From contig NZ_BCQM01000005.1 in assembly GCF_001552075.1 (NCBI RefSeq), forward strand, positions 248,001 through 312,000: a stretch of 64,000 nt of DNA. Reading direction: 5' to 3'. Numbering within the stretch: position 1 is the stretch's first letter; the number at the start of each line of letters is the position of its first letter. The notes under the pieces were generated by a model. It saw nothing but the letters and a program-made list of their open reading frames with translations. It was not told where the DNA came from and made no database searches. Both the position numbers and the translations under genes were made by a program. The DNA comes from Arthrobacter luteolus NBRC 107841. GTDB taxonomy: Bacteria; Actinomycetota; Actinomycetes; Actinomycetales; Micrococcaceae. Below, piece after piece: positions 7,018-16,485 of this stretch.

Positions 7018-9089
7018 TAGTCCTCCTGCGCCTGGATGGCCGTGATGGCCACGGTGTTCACAATGTCTTCCACCGTAGCGCCCCTTGACAGGTCATTGAC
7101 GGGTTTCCGCAGACCCTGCAGAACGGGTCCGACGGCGACCGCCCCGGCGGATTGCTGGACCGCCTTATAGGTGTTGTTGCCGGTGTTCAGGTCCGGAAAG
7201 ATGAACACGGTCGCCTGCCCGGCGACGGTGGATCCCGGGGCCTTGGACGCGGCGACGGAGGCATCCACGGCGGCGTCGTACTGGATTGGACCTTCAACGG
7301 GAAGCTGCGGGCGGGCCTTGCGCACAATCTCGGTGGCTTCCCTGACCTTGTTCACAGCCTCGCCGGCTCCGGAGGCTCCGGTCGCGTAGGAAAGCATGGC
7401 CACGCGGGGAGTGACGCCGAACTGGGCGGCGGTGTCCGCGGAGGCCTGCGCAATGTCCGCCAGCTGCTCGGCATTTGGATCCGGGTTCACCGCACAGTCA
7501 CCGTAGACCAGTACCCGGTCCTGGAGCAGCATCAGGAACACCGAGGAAACGATCTGGGAGCCTTCCTTGGTGCGGATGAACTCCAAGGCCGGCCGGATCG
7601 TGTTGGCCGTGGTGTGGGCGGCGCCGGAGACCATACCGTCCACCCGGCCCAGCTTGACCATCATGGTTCCGAAATATGCACCTTGGAGCATGCGTTCCTG
7701 GGCGTCCTCCATCGTGACGCCCTTTTTGGCCCGCAGCTGCTGGTATTCGCGGGCGAAGTCGTCCCGCAGTCCGCTGGTGGCCGGGTTGATGATGGTGATT
7801 CCGGCCAGGTCGATGCCCTCGCTGGCCGCGAGCTCCCGGACCTCAATCTCGGGGCCGAGCACCGTCAGGGCGCAGACATCGCGGCGGCGCAGGATCTCCG
7901 CGGCCCGCAGGATCCGCACGTCCAGGCCTTCGGGGAGCACGATGTGCCGGCGCTTGGCCCGGGCCCGGACGATCAGTTCGTTCAGGAAACGCAGGGGAGT
8001 GGTCTTTTCCGGGCGGGGGAGCTCCAGCCTTTCCAGCAGCTCCTGCTCGTCCACGTAGCGGGACCAGATGCCCAGCGCCGCCGCGACCTTGCGGCGCTGG
8101 CCGGTGGCGATCTCGCCGCGGACCTGGCTGACGTCCCGGGCAGTGGAATAGGTATCGCTGTCCACGGCAAACACCGGGAAGGGAGCCTGGGCGAGAAGGG
8201 CCAGGACACCGGCGTCAAGGGGCAGGCCGCCGGTGAGGATCATGCCGCTGGGAACGGGGAACTCCGCCGAGAAGGAGGAAGCGAGGGCAGCGACCATCAC
8301 GTCGGCGCGGTCGCCCGGAGCAATCACCAGCGAGCCGTCGGCCAGCTGGGTGATGAAGTTGCTGACGGTCATCGCTGCGACCTTCACGCCCGTGACATCG
8401 CGTTCCAGTGACCTGCTGCCGGCTATCTGCCGGGCGGAGAGGGCCTTGGCGACCTCGGAGATCGAGGGCTGGGAGATTTCATTCAGCTCCGGGAGCACGT
8501 AGACCGGCCGGTGGGAGGCGCCTGGCCGGACGTGTGACCGAAGCTCATCCACAGCGGGCTCCTCCGCCCGGTTGACCATCATTGCCAGCAGGTCGCACTT
8601 GGCGGCGGCCAGCTGGCGGCGGGCAACATCCACGGCGTCGGCAACCTCATCGACGGACATGTCCCGGGCGTTGACCACGGCCATGACCATGGCGCCCAGG
8701 TTGTTCGCCAGGCGGGCGTTCAAATCGAACTCGAGGGCGACGTCGTGCCCGGAAAGATCCGTGCCCTCCACGATCACCACATCGCAGTTGGCGGCAATCT
8801 CGCTGTAGATGGCCATGCAGCGCGCGTCCACTTCGCCGCGCTCTCCGGTCACCAGCAGGGCCCGCAGCTCCCGCCGGGTCAGCCCGCCGCGGCAGTTGGA
8901 GGTGCTGAGGTTAAAGCGGCGCTGCATCAGGCGGACCACCGGATCGTCCTCGCGGTCGGAGCCTTCCACGATCGGGCGGAAAAATCCCACCCGGTCGGCG
9001 TGCCGGTGGAGCATGTCCGCCAGGCCCAGACTGATCAGCGTCTTGCCCGATCCCGGCGTCATCGCGCTTACGTAGATTCCGCGGGCCAT
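7017..9089 (-). CDS. pta: Phosphate acetyltransferase, long form
   Basis: The 690-residue enzyme converts acetyl-CoA plus phosphate to acetyl phosphate. Domain order is that of the long Pta: an N-terminal P-loop BioD-like domain (MTPGSGKTLISLGL), a middle DRTGG-type regulatory domain, and a C-terminal catalytic PTA_PTB domain with MVSGAAHTTANTIRPAL, SYATGASGAG and VFIFPDLNTGNNTYK. It is first in the pta-ackA operon. The start is ATG 9089, preceded by GAGAT-type weak pairing. The acs gene near 45 kb gives the cell a second, higher-affinity acetate route. Confidence 0.96.
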   Translation of the reverse strand: MARGIYVSAMTPGSGKTLISLGLADMLHRHADRVGFFRPIVEGSDREDDPVVRLMQRRFNLSTSNCRGGLTRRELRALLVTGERGEVDARCMAIYSEIAANCDVVIVEGTDLSGHDVALEFDLNARLANNLGAMVMAVVNARDMSVDEVADAVDVARRQLAAAKCDLLAMMVNRAEEPAVDELRSHVRPGASHRPVYVLPELNEISQPSISEVAKALSARQIAGSRSLERDVTGVKVAAMTVSNFITQLADGSLVIAPGDRADVMVAALASSFSAEFPVPSGMILTGGLPLDAGVLALLAQAPFPVFAVDSDTYSTARDVSQVRGEIATGQRRKVAAALGIWSRYVDEQELLERLELPRPEKTTPLRFLNELIVRARAKRRHIVLPEGLDVRILRAAEILRRRDVCALTVLGPEIEVRELAASEGIDLAGITIINPATSGLRDDFAREYQQLRAKKGVTMEDAQERMLQGAYFGTMMVKLGRVDGMVSGAAHTTANTIRPALEFIRTKEGSQIVSSVFLMLLQDRVLVYGDCAVNPDPNAEQLADIAQASADTAAQFGVTPRVAMLSYATGASGAGEAVNKVREATEIVRKARPQLPVEGPIQYDAAVDASVAASKAPGSTVAGQATVFIFPDLNTGNNTYKAVQQSAGAVAVGPVLQGLRKPVNDLSRGATVEDIVNTVAITAIQAQED

Positions 9090-9255
9090 GGGAGCATCCG
9101 ATCTCTAGGAGGGGCCCGCACCCGGTCCTCATGGGGCAAGCCACCTCCATCCTCCCAAATGCGCACTGCACTTCGCTACCGCCCTGTGACTACACTGGTA
9201 CCCCTCGGCCCCACTGGGGCCCTTCCTGCCAGCGCCCCACAGCAAGGATTCCGGA

Positions 9256-10773
9256 GTGAGCCTTTTCCGCACCAAGCCCATTGAGAAATCACTGGCCGAC
9301 GCCGATGAGGAAGGCCGCCGGCTCAGACGATCGCTGACCACGTGGGACCTGATGATCATGGGGGTCGCCGTCGCCGTGGGCGCCGGCATCTTCTCCGTGG
9401 GTGCCAAAGCCGCGGCCGACTTCTCCGGCCCGGCCGTCACGCTCTCCTTCGTGCTGGCCGCCATCACCTGCGCACTGGCGATCATGTGCTACGCCGAGTT
9501 CGCCACCGCGATCCCGGTGGCCGGTTCCGCCTACGTTTTCAGCTACGCCACGATGGGGGAGCTGGTCGCCTGGATCATTGGCTGGAACCTGATCCTGGAG
9601 TTGTTCACCGCGGCGGCGGTGATCGCCAAATACTGGGGCATCTACCTCAGTGAGGTCTTCGCCCTGATCGGCTGGGATATCCCGGCCAGCATTTCGCTGG
9701 GCCCGATCGAAATGACCTGGGGTCCGTTCCTGATCGTGGCGGCCTTCACCGTCCTGCTGGTCATGGGCACCAAGCTCTCGGCACGGGTTGGCAACGTCTT
9801 CACGCTGATCAAGATCGGTGTGGTCCTCTTCGTCATCGTCGCCGGCTTCTTCTACATCGACTTCGACAACTACACCCCGTTCATTCCGGATGCCGTGTCC
9901 ACCGAAGCGGCCGGCACCGAAGGGGTCATGGCGCAGTCGCTCTTCTCCTTCCTCACCGGTGCGGCTCCCGCCCAGTACGGGTTGATGGGTGTGTTCGCGG
10001 GCGCCGCCGTCGTGTTCTTCGCCTTTATCGGATTCGACGTCGTCGCGACGTCCGCCGAAGAGGTCAAGAATCCGGGACGTACCCTGCCCCGCGGCATCTT
10101 CGCCGGCCTCGCCGTGGTCACGGCCCTGTACATCGGGGTTTCCCTGGCCCTGACCGGCATGGTTTCGTATACCGAACTGGCCTCCGTGGAGGCTCCCAAC
10201 CTGGCGACGGCGTTCAGCCTCGTCGGCAACATGGGCGCCGCCCAGGTCATTGCCGTAGGCTCGCTGATCGGCCTGACGACGGTCATCATGGTGCTGCTGA
10301 TGGGGCTTGCCCGGGTGGTGCTGGCCATGTCCCGGGACGGCCTGCTGCCCCGGGCCCTGTCCAGGACCAGTTCCAAGCACGCCACCCCGGCCCGGCTGCA
10401 GATCCTCTGCGGTGTGCTCGTGGCGTTCGTGGCCGGATTCACCCAGGTGGACGTCCTCGAGGAAATGATCAACATTGGAACGCTCTCGGCCTTCGTGGTG
10501 GTCAGCGCCGGTGTGCTGGTGCTGCGGCGGAAGCGGCCGGACCTGAGGCCGGACTTCCGGGTACCGTTCGGCCCGGTGCTTCCGGTGCTGTCCACCCTGC
10601 TGTGCCTGTACCTGATGACCAACCTGTCGGTGGAAACCTGGATCCTTTTCGCCGGCTGGCTGCTCCTCGGATTTGTGGTGTACTTCGGGTACAGCCGCCG
10701 CCGTTCACGGCTGAACCCCGCAGTGGAGCAGGAGGAAGCGGCCGCCAAGCGGACAGCGGCCGAGGAAGGCTAG
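9256..10773 (+). CDS. APC-family amino acid permease (cationic amino acid transporter type)
   Basis: The 505-residue membrane protein has about twelve hydrophobic helices. TM1 contains the APC signature GVAVAVGAGIFSVGA, and the sixth helix region has FFAFIGFDVVATSAEEVKNPGRTLPRG, typical of YfnA/CAT-type permeases. It probably imports an amino acid by proton or cation coupling; which one cannot be told. GTG 9256 is preceded by AAGGA at suitable spacing. The gene stands divergent from pta and is not obviously part of an operon. Confidence 0.88.
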   Translation: MSLFRTKPIEKSLADADEEGRRLRRSLTTWDLMIMGVAVAVGAGIFSVGAKAAADFSGPAVTLSFVLAAITCALAIMCYAEFATAIPVAGSAYVFSYATMGELVAWIIGWNLILELFTAAAVIAKYWGIYLSEVFALIGWDIPASISLGPIEMTWGPFLIVAAFTVLLVMGTKLSARVGNVFTLIKIGVVLFVIVAGFFYIDFDNYTPFIPDAVSTEAAGTEGVMAQSLFSFLTGAAPAQYGLMGVFAGAAVVFFAFIGFDVVATSAEEVKNPGRTLPRGIFAGLAVVTALYIGVSLALTGMVSYTELASVEAPNLATAFSLVGNMGAAQVIAVGSLIGLTTVIMVLLMGLARVVLAMSRDGLLPRALSRTSSKHATPARLQILCGVLVAFVAGFTQVDVLEEMINIGTLSAFVVVSAGVLVLRRKRPDLRPDFRVPFGPVLPVLSTLLCLYLMTNLSVETWILFAGWLLLGFVVYFGYSRRRSRLNPAVEQEEAAAKRTAAEEG

Positions 10774-10824
10774 GGCTGTGTTGCGCGTTACTACGCAGCG
10801 GTTCAGGTTTGTCCGGACCGGTGG

Positions 10825-10830
10825 CAGACT
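10825..10830 (+). promoter_or_regulatory. Possible leaderless -10 (CAGACT)
   Basis: CAGACT ends six bases before the ATG at 10837, the same spacing as the stronger TANNNT leaderless sites in this window, and no Shine-Dalgarno is present. The first base departs from the consensus. Confidence 0.35.
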
Positions 10831-10836
10831 GGGCGC

Positions 10837-11187
10837 ATGCTTGTAGCCTTCTCAGTTGCTCCCTCCGGCGTGGGTCCGGAGACCGGTCCCGGCGGCCCGT
10901 CCGCAGACGCCTCGGTGCACGACGCCGTTGCCGCCGCCGTGAAGATCGTCCGCCAGTCGGGCCTGCCGAACCGCACCGACGCCATGTTCACCACGATCGA
11001 GGGTGAATGGGACGAGGTGATGGACGTGATCCGCCGCGCCACCGAGGCAGTGGGGCGGTACGGCAGCCGCGTCTCGCTGGTGCTGAAAGCGGACATCCGG
11101 CCCGGCCACACCGGCGAATTGACCGGCAAGATCGAGCGCCTGGAGCAGGTCCTGGACGCCGAAGACGAGTACCGCGGGCACTCCTGA
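10837..11187 (+). CDS. MTH1187 family thiamine-binding protein
   Basis: A 116-residue protein of the MTH1187/YkoF-like (DUF77) family, which bind thiamine or related ligands in the cytoplasm. It starts with LVAFSVAPSG. It has HDAVAAAVKIVRQSGLPNRT, then MFTTIEGEWDEVMDVIRRA, then a basic LVLKADIRPG, in the order expected for the ferredoxin-like fold. The TGA overlaps the next gene's ATG by one base. No thiamine biosynthesis gene or TPP riboswitch is nearby, so the ligand assignment rests on family only. Confidence 0.8.
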   Translation: MLVAFSVAPSGVGPETGPGGPSADASVHDAVAAAVKIVRQSGLPNRTDAMFTTIEGEWDEVMDVIRRATEAVGRYGSRVSLVLKADIRPGHTGELTGKIERLEQVLDAEDEYRGHS

Positions 11188-11876
11188 TGGCCGGCCAGCA
11201 CCGGGGCATCCGGACGGAGCACGGCTCCAGCCAATGGGCCGACGTCGACTCCTACCTCACCGGCGTCGTCGTCCGTCCCGATGCAGCGCTGGTCGCCGCG
11301 GTGGAGGACGCCGCTGCCGCGGGCCTTCCGCCGATCGAAGTGAGCCCGGGGCAGGGCAAGTTCCTGATGCTGCTGGCGCAGCTGGCCGGCGCCCGCCGGA
11401 TCCTGGAGATCGGCACCCTCGGCGGGTTCAGCACGTCCTGGCTGGCCCGCGGGCTGCCGGCGGACGGCTCCATGGTGACCTGTGAATACGTGCCCCTGCA
11501 CGCGGAGGTGGCGCGGAAGAACCTGGACCGGGCCGGCGTCGGAAATCTGGTGGATATCCGGGTGGGCGCGGCTCTGGACACCCTTCCCGGGCTGGAAGGC
11601 AGTGAGCCGTTCGACCTCGTTTTCATCGATGCGGACAAAGAAAACAACCCTGCCTACCTGGAATGGGCTATCCGGCTTTCCCGGCCCGGCACGGTGATTG
11701 TCCTGGACAACGTGGTCCGCTACGGCGGGGTGCTGGACGCCGGCGGCGATTCAGCCATCCAGGGCACGCGGGCCGCGCTGGAACTGATGGGTTCACACCC
11801 CCGGCTGGAATCCACTGCCCTGCAAACCGTTGGCGCCAAGGGCTGGGACGGCTTCGCCCTGGCGATCGTGACCTAG
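11187..11876 (+). CDS. SAM-dependent O-methyltransferase (class I, CCoAOMT/COMT-like)
   Basis: The 229-residue methyltransferase has the AdoMet motif LEIGTLGGFSTSWLA (about residue 73), an acidic TCEYVPLHAEVARKNL loop, and the metal-binding FDLVFIDADKENNPAYLEWA followed by VIVLDNVVRYGGV. This is the divalent-cation-dependent O-methyltransferase family 3, acting on catechol-like hydroxyls in known members. The acceptor is unknown. It is translationally coupled to the thiamine-binding protein (TGATG). Confidence 0.85.
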   Translation: MAGQHRGIRTEHGSSQWADVDSYLTGVVVRPDAALVAAVEDAAAAGLPPIEVSPGQGKFLMLLAQLAGARRILEIGTLGGFSTSWLARGLPADGSMVTCEYVPLHAEVARKNLDRAGVGNLVDIRVGAALDTLPGLEGSEPFDLVFIDADKENNPAYLEWAIRLSRPGTVIVLDNVVRYGGVLDAGGDSAIQGTRAALELMGSHPRLESTALQTVGAKGWDGFALAIVT

Positions 11877-11900
11877 GCGCGGGGCAGGTTCCGCCGCGCC

Positions 11901-11906
11901 TAAGCT
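11901..11906 (+). promoter_or_regulatory. Leaderless-type -10 (TAAGCT)
   Basis: TAAGCT is followed by six bases (GGAAGC) and then an ATG at 11913, the geometry of a leaderless transcript. It would start transcription at the short leader frame that leads into the spermidine-synthase-like gene. Confidence 0.5.
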
Positions 11907-11912
11907 GGAAGC

Positions 11913-11948
11913 ATGAGCTTTGCGCAATTTCCTCCGGCCGGTCCCTGA
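11913..11948 (+). CDS. Possible 11-residue leader peptide (MSFAQFPPAGP)
   Basis: An 11-codon frame starts at the first ATG after the TAAGCT -10-like element. It ends in a TGA that shares its last base with the ATG of the spermidine-synthase-like gene (TGATG). That gene has no clear ribosome-binding site, so termination-reinitiation from this leaderless mini-frame could supply its translation. A Pro-Pro pair near the end could slow ribosomes. Inference only. Confidence 0.35.
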   Translation: MSFAQFPPAGP

Positions 11949-12823
11949 TGGGCAGGAAACGTCCCGGCCGCACCGGCACGGAACAACCAGCCGGTGACGG
12001 TACCGGCCCCGTGCCCGGCCGGTACGAGATTGATACCGGCACGTGCGAGCTGCTCCCGGACCAGTTCTCCTCCTCCGGCTGGCTGCTGAAGATCAACGGC
12101 GTGCACTCCTCCCACATCGACCTGGCGGACCCGCGGGAACTCGACTTCGAGTACATGCGCTGGATTGCCGCGCTGGTGGAGTCCCGGTTCGCTCCGGAGA
12201 CCAAACTGCGGGCGCTGCATCTGGGCGGCGGCGCCTGTTCCATGGCCCGCTACTTCGCCGACGTCTACCCCAACGCCAGGCAGGTGGTCGTGGAACTGGA
12301 CGGCCGGCTCGCGGAGCTGGTGCGTGGCTGGTTCGACCTGCCGCGGGCTCCGCTGATGCGGCTGCGGGTCGGTGAAGCCCGTGAGGTCACGGAGTCGCTC
12401 ACCGAGGACAGCAGGGACCTGCTGATCCGCGACGTCTTCGCGGGAGATAAAACTCCGCTGCCGCTGACCACAGCCGAATTCCTGGGCCACGCCAAGCGGG
12501 TGCTCGGCCCGGCTGGCCTGTACGTGGTCAACTGCGGGGACGCTCCGGACCTGCGCACCGCGCGCCGGGAAGCCGCGACGATCGCCGCCGCCTTCCCCCA
12601 CACCGCGATCATCGCTGACCCGCCCATGCTCAAGGGCCGCCGCTACGGCAACATCATCATCGCCGGCGCGGATGTTCCCTTCGCGGAGGACCCGGGGCTG
12701 CCGCGCAGGCTGCTCGGCGGGGCCGTTCCGGCCCAGCTCTGGGATGACTCCAAGGTGCGGGCGTTTGCCCGCGGCGCCCAGGTGCTCCTGGACGCCGAAG
12801 CGGAGGTCCCGGCAGCGCGCTGA
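11948..12823 (+). CDS. Spermidine synthase-like protein
   Basis: The 291-residue protein has a spermidine-synthase-like methyltransferase fold: an N-terminal beta-rich segment (SSSGWLLKINGVHSSHIDLADP), LHLGGGACSMARYFADVYP as the AdoMet-type loop, VVVELDGRLAELV as the acidic strand, and DLLIRDVFAGDKTPLPLTTAEFL as the catalytic-side strand. True polyamine synthases have Asp-Asp patterns that are only partly kept, so the product may not be spermidine. Such orphan SpeE-like proteins are common in actinobacteria. The gene ends just before a strong terminator. Confidence 0.75.
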   Translation: MGRKRPGRTGTEQPAGDGTGPVPGRYEIDTGTCELLPDQFSSSGWLLKINGVHSSHIDLADPRELDFEYMRWIAALVESRFAPETKLRALHLGGGACSMARYFADVYPNARQVVVELDGRLAELVRGWFDLPRAPLMRLRVGEAREVTESLTEDSRDLLIRDVFAGDKTPLPLTTAEFLGHAKRVLGPAGLYVVNCGDAPDLRTARREAATIAAAFPHTAIIADPPMLKGRRYGNIIIAGADVPFAEDPGLPRRLLGGAVPAQLWDDSKVRAFARGAQVLLDAEAEVPAAR

Positions 12824-12834
12824 ATACTGCCTTG

Positions 12835-12881
12835 ACCAAAAATGGTGCCCCTGCCGGATCGGCAGGGGCACCATTTTTGGT
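12835..12881. terminator. Bidirectional intrinsic terminator, 22-bp perfect stem
   Basis: A perfect 22-bp inverted repeat with a three-base loop carries AAAAA on its left flank and TTTTT on its right inside the stem. It therefore works for both converging genes, the SpeE-like gene (+) and the NCS2 permease (-). Confidence 0.92.
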
Positions 12882-12895
12882 GTGTCCGCTGGGAA

Positions 12896-14326
12896 CTACA
12901 CGCCCAGTGCAGCTTCGATCGGACCGACGCAGAAGAAGACCGCGAAGGCAGCGGCGACAACCCACATCACCGGGTGGATCTCCTTGGCCCGTCCCTGGAA
13001 GACACGGATCAGCACGTAGGACACAAACCCGGCGCCGAGCCCATTGGCGATCGAGTAGGTGAAGGGCATCAGGGCGATGGTCAGGAAGGACGGGAGCGCA
13101 AACCCGATGTCTGACCAGTCGATCTTGCCGACCTGGCTGACCATCAGGTAGCCCACGACGACGAGGGCGGGGGCCACGGCCTCGAACGGCACCAGGTAGA
13201 TCAGCGGGGTCAGGAACATCGCCGCGATGAACAGCAGGCCGGTGACAATGGACGCCAGCCCGGTGCGGGCGCCTTCGCCGATGCCGGCGCCGGATTCGAC
13301 GAACAGCTGGTTGGAGGAGACGCTCGCACCGCCGCCGACGATCGCGCCGGCTGCATCCACCAGCAGCACCCGCTCGGTGTTGGGGATGTTGCCGTCCTTG
13401 TCGATGCTTCCGGCCTCGCTGGACAGGCCAACCATGGTGCCCATCGCATCGAAGAAGATGCTGAGGAGGATGACGAACGCAAGCAGGGAAGCACCGATGA
13501 TGCCCAGCTTCTCGAAGGAACCGAAGAGATTGAAGTTGCCGATCAGGGACAGATCCGGTGCGCCCCACTCGGGCATGCTCGGGGTGACCAGCGACCAGCC
13601 GGTTGCCTCGCCTGCGCCCTGGCTTCCGGGAGATGCCACAGCCTCGATGATCACGGAGAGCACGGTGGAGGCCAGGATGCCGATCAGAATGGCGCCCCGG
13701 GCCTTGCGGGCCATCAGCCCAATGGTCAGGATCAGGCCGAAAGCGAAGACCAGGGTGGGCCAGCCGAGCAGTTCACCGCCGTTGCCAAGCTGCACCGGCA
13801 CGGTGGTTCCGGCGGCGTCGGGGATCCGGCGGACGAAGCCGGCGTTCACGAAGCCGAGCAGCGCGATGAACATACCGATGCCCACCACGATCGCAGTCTT
13901 CAGGCTCGCGGGTACAGCCTTGAACACGGCTGTCCGGAATCCGGTGAGCACCAGGATGAACATGGTGATGCCGGCCAGCACCACCAGGCCCATAACATCC
14001 TGCCAGGTGAGATTCTCATTGGTTGCCACGGTCACGGCAACGAATGCGTTGACGCCGAGCCCGGTGGCCATGGCGAACGGATGCTTGGCCCAGGCGCCCA
14101 TGATGATGGTCAGGACGCCGGCTACCAGAGCGGTCGCCGCTGCGACCGCAGGCCCGCCAAGGGACCGGCCTGTGCCGTCCTCCCCGCCGAGGATCAACGG
14201 GTTCAGCACCACGATGTAACTCATGGCGAAGAAGGTGGCCAGACCTCCACGGATCTCCGTCCCTACCGTGGAACCGCGCTTGGAAATTTCAAAATACCGG
14301 TCCAGTCTGGAACCTTGCTTGAGCAT
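12896..14326 (-). CDS. NCS2-family purine (hypoxanthine/guanine/adenine) permease
   Basis: The 476-residue permease has about twelve to fourteen membrane spans. It begins with the AzgA-type ISKRGSTVGTEIRGGLATFFAMSYIVVLNP, and ends with LPSFLTIALMPFTYSIANGLGAGFVSYVLI, both hallmarks of the AzgA/GhxP branch of NCS2. It imports purine bases with protons. ATG 14326 was chosen because AGAGGAAA precedes it at good spacing; the longer frame upstream lacks family sequence. It is monocistronic, ending at the shared terminator. Confidence 0.9.
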   Translation of the reverse strand: MLKQGSRLDRYFEISKRGSTVGTEIRGGLATFFAMSYIVVLNPLILGGEDGTGRSLGGPAVAAATALVAGVLTIIMGAWAKHPFAMATGLGVNAFVAVTVATNENLTWQDVMGLVVLAGITMFILVLTGFRTAVFKAVPASLKTAIVVGIGMFIALLGFVNAGFVRRIPDAAGTTVPVQLGNGGELLGWPTLVFAFGLILTIGLMARKARGAILIGILASTVLSVIIEAVASPGSQGAGEATGWSLVTPSMPEWGAPDLSLIGNFNLFGSFEKLGIIGASLLAFVILLSIFFDAMGTMVGLSSEAGSIDKDGNIPNTERVLLVDAAGAIVGGGASVSSNQLFVESGAGIGEGARTGLASIVTGLLFIAAMFLTPLIYLVPFEAVAPALVVVGYLMVSQVGKIDWSDIGFALPSFLTIALMPFTYSIANGLGAGFVSYVLIRVFQGRAKEIHPVMWVVAAAFAVFFCVGPIEAALGV

Positions 14327-14525
14327 GGCGGATTTCCTCTGAAGATGTTGTGGTGTCTGGGGGCGAGCGGACATGCCGCATACCGATAATAGTCCTGCAC
14401 GGAACCGGCCCCTTAACAGAGCGTGCGTGTGTTGGATGTAAGTCACAGCGCCCCGCCCCGCGCAGTAGGCTGGGTTCAGGAGCGCAACCGATGGTGGTTG
14501 GGCGCTTACCCGAAGGGAGCCGGTA

Positions 14526-15521
14526 ATGACCGATTCAGAGTGGAATGCGGCTGCTGCCCGGTCCGGGATCGTCGTCGGCGTTGACGGTTCGGACCAGAGT
14601 ATCTGTGCGCTGACCTGGGCAGCGCGGGAAGCCCGGCGGCGTGATGTCCCGCTCCATGTGGTGACTGCCTATACGGTTCCGATCTTCGCCGCATCCTCGA
14701 TGGATGCCGGCTACACGGCCGTTGATGACGCCGTAATCCGTGACGGCGCCCGCTCCGTCCAGGAGAAAACTCTGGCCAGGCTCAACCAGCACGGCCTGGA
14801 AATCATCCCCCGCGTCGAAAGCGGAGACGCTGCGGCCGTCCTGCTGGAACTCTCCGAAGACGCCGACCTGATGGTTGTGGGTTCACGCGGCCGCGGCGGA
14901 TTCGTGGGGCGGCTCCTCGGCTCGGTCTCCAGTGCGCTTCCGGCCCATGCCAAGTGCCCCACCGTCATTGTTCCGCTGCGGACGGCCGGCCGGCTGCCGG
15001 AATCCGGTGTGGCCGCACCGGCGGGCTCTCCGGTGACCGACGACGTGCATCAGGCTGTCGTGGTGGGTGTTGACGGTTCCGAACACGCACGCGCGGCTTC
15101 GCTGGCTGCAGCCGAGCAGGCCCGCAGCATGGGCCTGCCGCTGCGGATTGTGTGCGCGCTGCCCCCGTTCAGCGGCTCCCTTGCCTGGGTGCCGGCACCC
15201 TTGGACGTCGAAGCGCTCCACGAGGAACTGATGGTGCAGCTCACCGCGGGACGGGAATGGCTGCAGAGCCACTTCCCGGACCTGGAGATGTCAGTGGAAC
15301 TGGTGGACGGCCCGCCCGCGGAAATTATGGTGGAACGCACGGCGAAGGCCGAACTGGTGGTCCTGGGTACCCGGGGCCGCGGTGGATTCACCGGGATGCT
15401 GCTGGGCTCCACCAGCCAGAGCGTGCTGCACCACGCCAAGGGCCCGGTCATGGTGGTGCCCGATCATGAGGATCCGCGCCTGGCGGACCGTCCGAAGTTC
15501 GGACCGATGGTGGAGCAGTAA
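14526..15521 (+). CDS. Universal stress protein, tandem USP domains
   Basis: The 331-residue protein has two UspA domains (about residues 13-148 and 173-316). Each opens with VVGVDGS(D/E) and ends with the ATP-binding pattern GSRGRGGFVGRLLGSVS or GTRGRGGFTGMLLGSTSQ. This ATP-binding type is often induced in stasis or hypoxia in actinobacteria. GAAGGGAG precedes the ATG. TAGGCT at 14466-14471 is a likely -10, giving a leader of about 50 bases, unlike the leaderless genes nearby. Confidence 0.92.
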   Translation: MTDSEWNAAAARSGIVVGVDGSDQSICALTWAAREARRRDVPLHVVTAYTVPIFAASSMDAGYTAVDDAVIRDGARSVQEKTLARLNQHGLEIIPRVESGDAAAVLLELSEDADLMVVGSRGRGGFVGRLLGSVSSALPAHAKCPTVIVPLRTAGRLPESGVAAPAGSPVTDDVHQAVVVGVDGSEHARAASLAAAEQARSMGLPLRIVCALPPFSGSLAWVPAPLDVEALHEELMVQLTAGREWLQSHFPDLEMSVELVDGPPAEIMVERTAKAELVVLGTRGRGGFTGMLLGSTSQSVLHHAKGPVMVVPDHEDPRLADRPKFGPMVEQ

Positions 15522-15549
15522 CCTTTAGGCCGGCCTCCGGAGCCAGCGC

Positions 15550-16479
15550 TTAGGCGTGCCGTTCACCTTCGTGGACGGCATGCCGCTCGGGCTCGAGCTG
15601 GAAGGTGCAGTGCTCGGTGTCGAAGTGGCTTGAGAGGCACGTGCCCAGCCGGTCCAGGATGGTGTCCATCCCATGCGGGGTCAGGTACTCCTCGTCCACC
15701 ACCACGTGGGCGGAGAAGACGGGAACGCCGGAGGTAATCGTCCAGATGTGGATGTCATGGGCGTCGCTGACACCTTCGACCGAGACAATGTGCTCGCGGA
15801 TCATTTCCACGTCCACCCCCTGCGGCGTGGCTTCGAGCAGCACATCGATCACCTCGCGCAGCAGCGACCAGGCGCGCGGCAGGATCATGAAGGCGATCAG
15901 GAAGGATGCCCAGACATCCGCCTGCTGGTAGCCGGTAAGCATAATCACCAGGGCCGAAACCACGACGGCGGCGGAGCCCAGCAGGTCCCCAAGGACCTCC
16001 AGGTAGGCGCCGCGCACGTTCAGGCTCTCTTTACGGCCGCTGCGCAGGATGAAGAGCGACACCAGGTTGGCGAGCCCGCCGATGATCGCCGCGAAAAGCA
16101 TGATGCCGGTCTGCACTTCCGGGGCATCCCCGATCCGCCGGATCGCTTCGGTGAAGATAACGACGGCGATCACGATCAGCAGCAGCGAGTTGGCCAGCGC
16201 GGCCAGGACTTCGGCCCGCTGATAACCGTAGGTCCGTTTCGACGTCGCGGGCCGTCCCGCGATCCAGGCCGCGAGCAGTGCGATGGAGACGCCGGCGGCG
16301 TCGGAAAGCATGTGCCCGGCGTCGGCCATCAGAGCCAGGGAGCCGGAGACCAAAGCCCCTGCTGCCTGGATGAAGACCACGGTGATGGTGATCAGGAAGA
16401 CGGCAAGCAGCTTGCGGCGGTGCTTACCAGTCGCTGTGCCCTGCGGCAGGCCGTGGCTGTGGCCGGAATGATTCCCCAT
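15550..16479 (-). CDS. Cation diffusion facilitator family transporter
   Basis: The 309-residue CDF exporter has six membrane helices. TM2 carries ADAGHMLSDAAG, the metal-site HxxxD motif, and the TM5 region has the second acidic site. A histidine-containing N-terminus (NHSGHSHG) precedes TM1. The C-terminal cytoplasmic domain (VSDAHDIHIWTITSG, then SAHVVVD) is typical of zinc/cobalt CzcD-like members. It probably exports Zn2+ or related metals. It starts leaderless from a TAGCCT lying in the stop codon region of the upstream gene. Confidence 0.9.
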   Translation of the reverse strand: MGNHSGHSHGLPQGTATGKHRRKLLAVFLITITVVFIQAAGALVSGSLALMADAGHMLSDAAGVSIALLAAWIAGRPATSKRTYGYQRAEVLAALANSLLLIVIAVVIFTEAIRRIGDAPEVQTGIMLFAAIIGGLANLVSLFILRSGRKESLNVRGAYLEVLGDLLGSAAVVVSALVIMLTGYQQADVWASFLIAFMILPRAWSLLREVIDVLLEATPQGVDVEMIREHIVSVEGVSDAHDIHIWTITSGVPVFSAHVVVDEEYLTPHGMDTILDRLGTCLSSHFDTEHCTFQLEPERHAVHEGERHA

Positions 16480-16485
16480 GCTTAC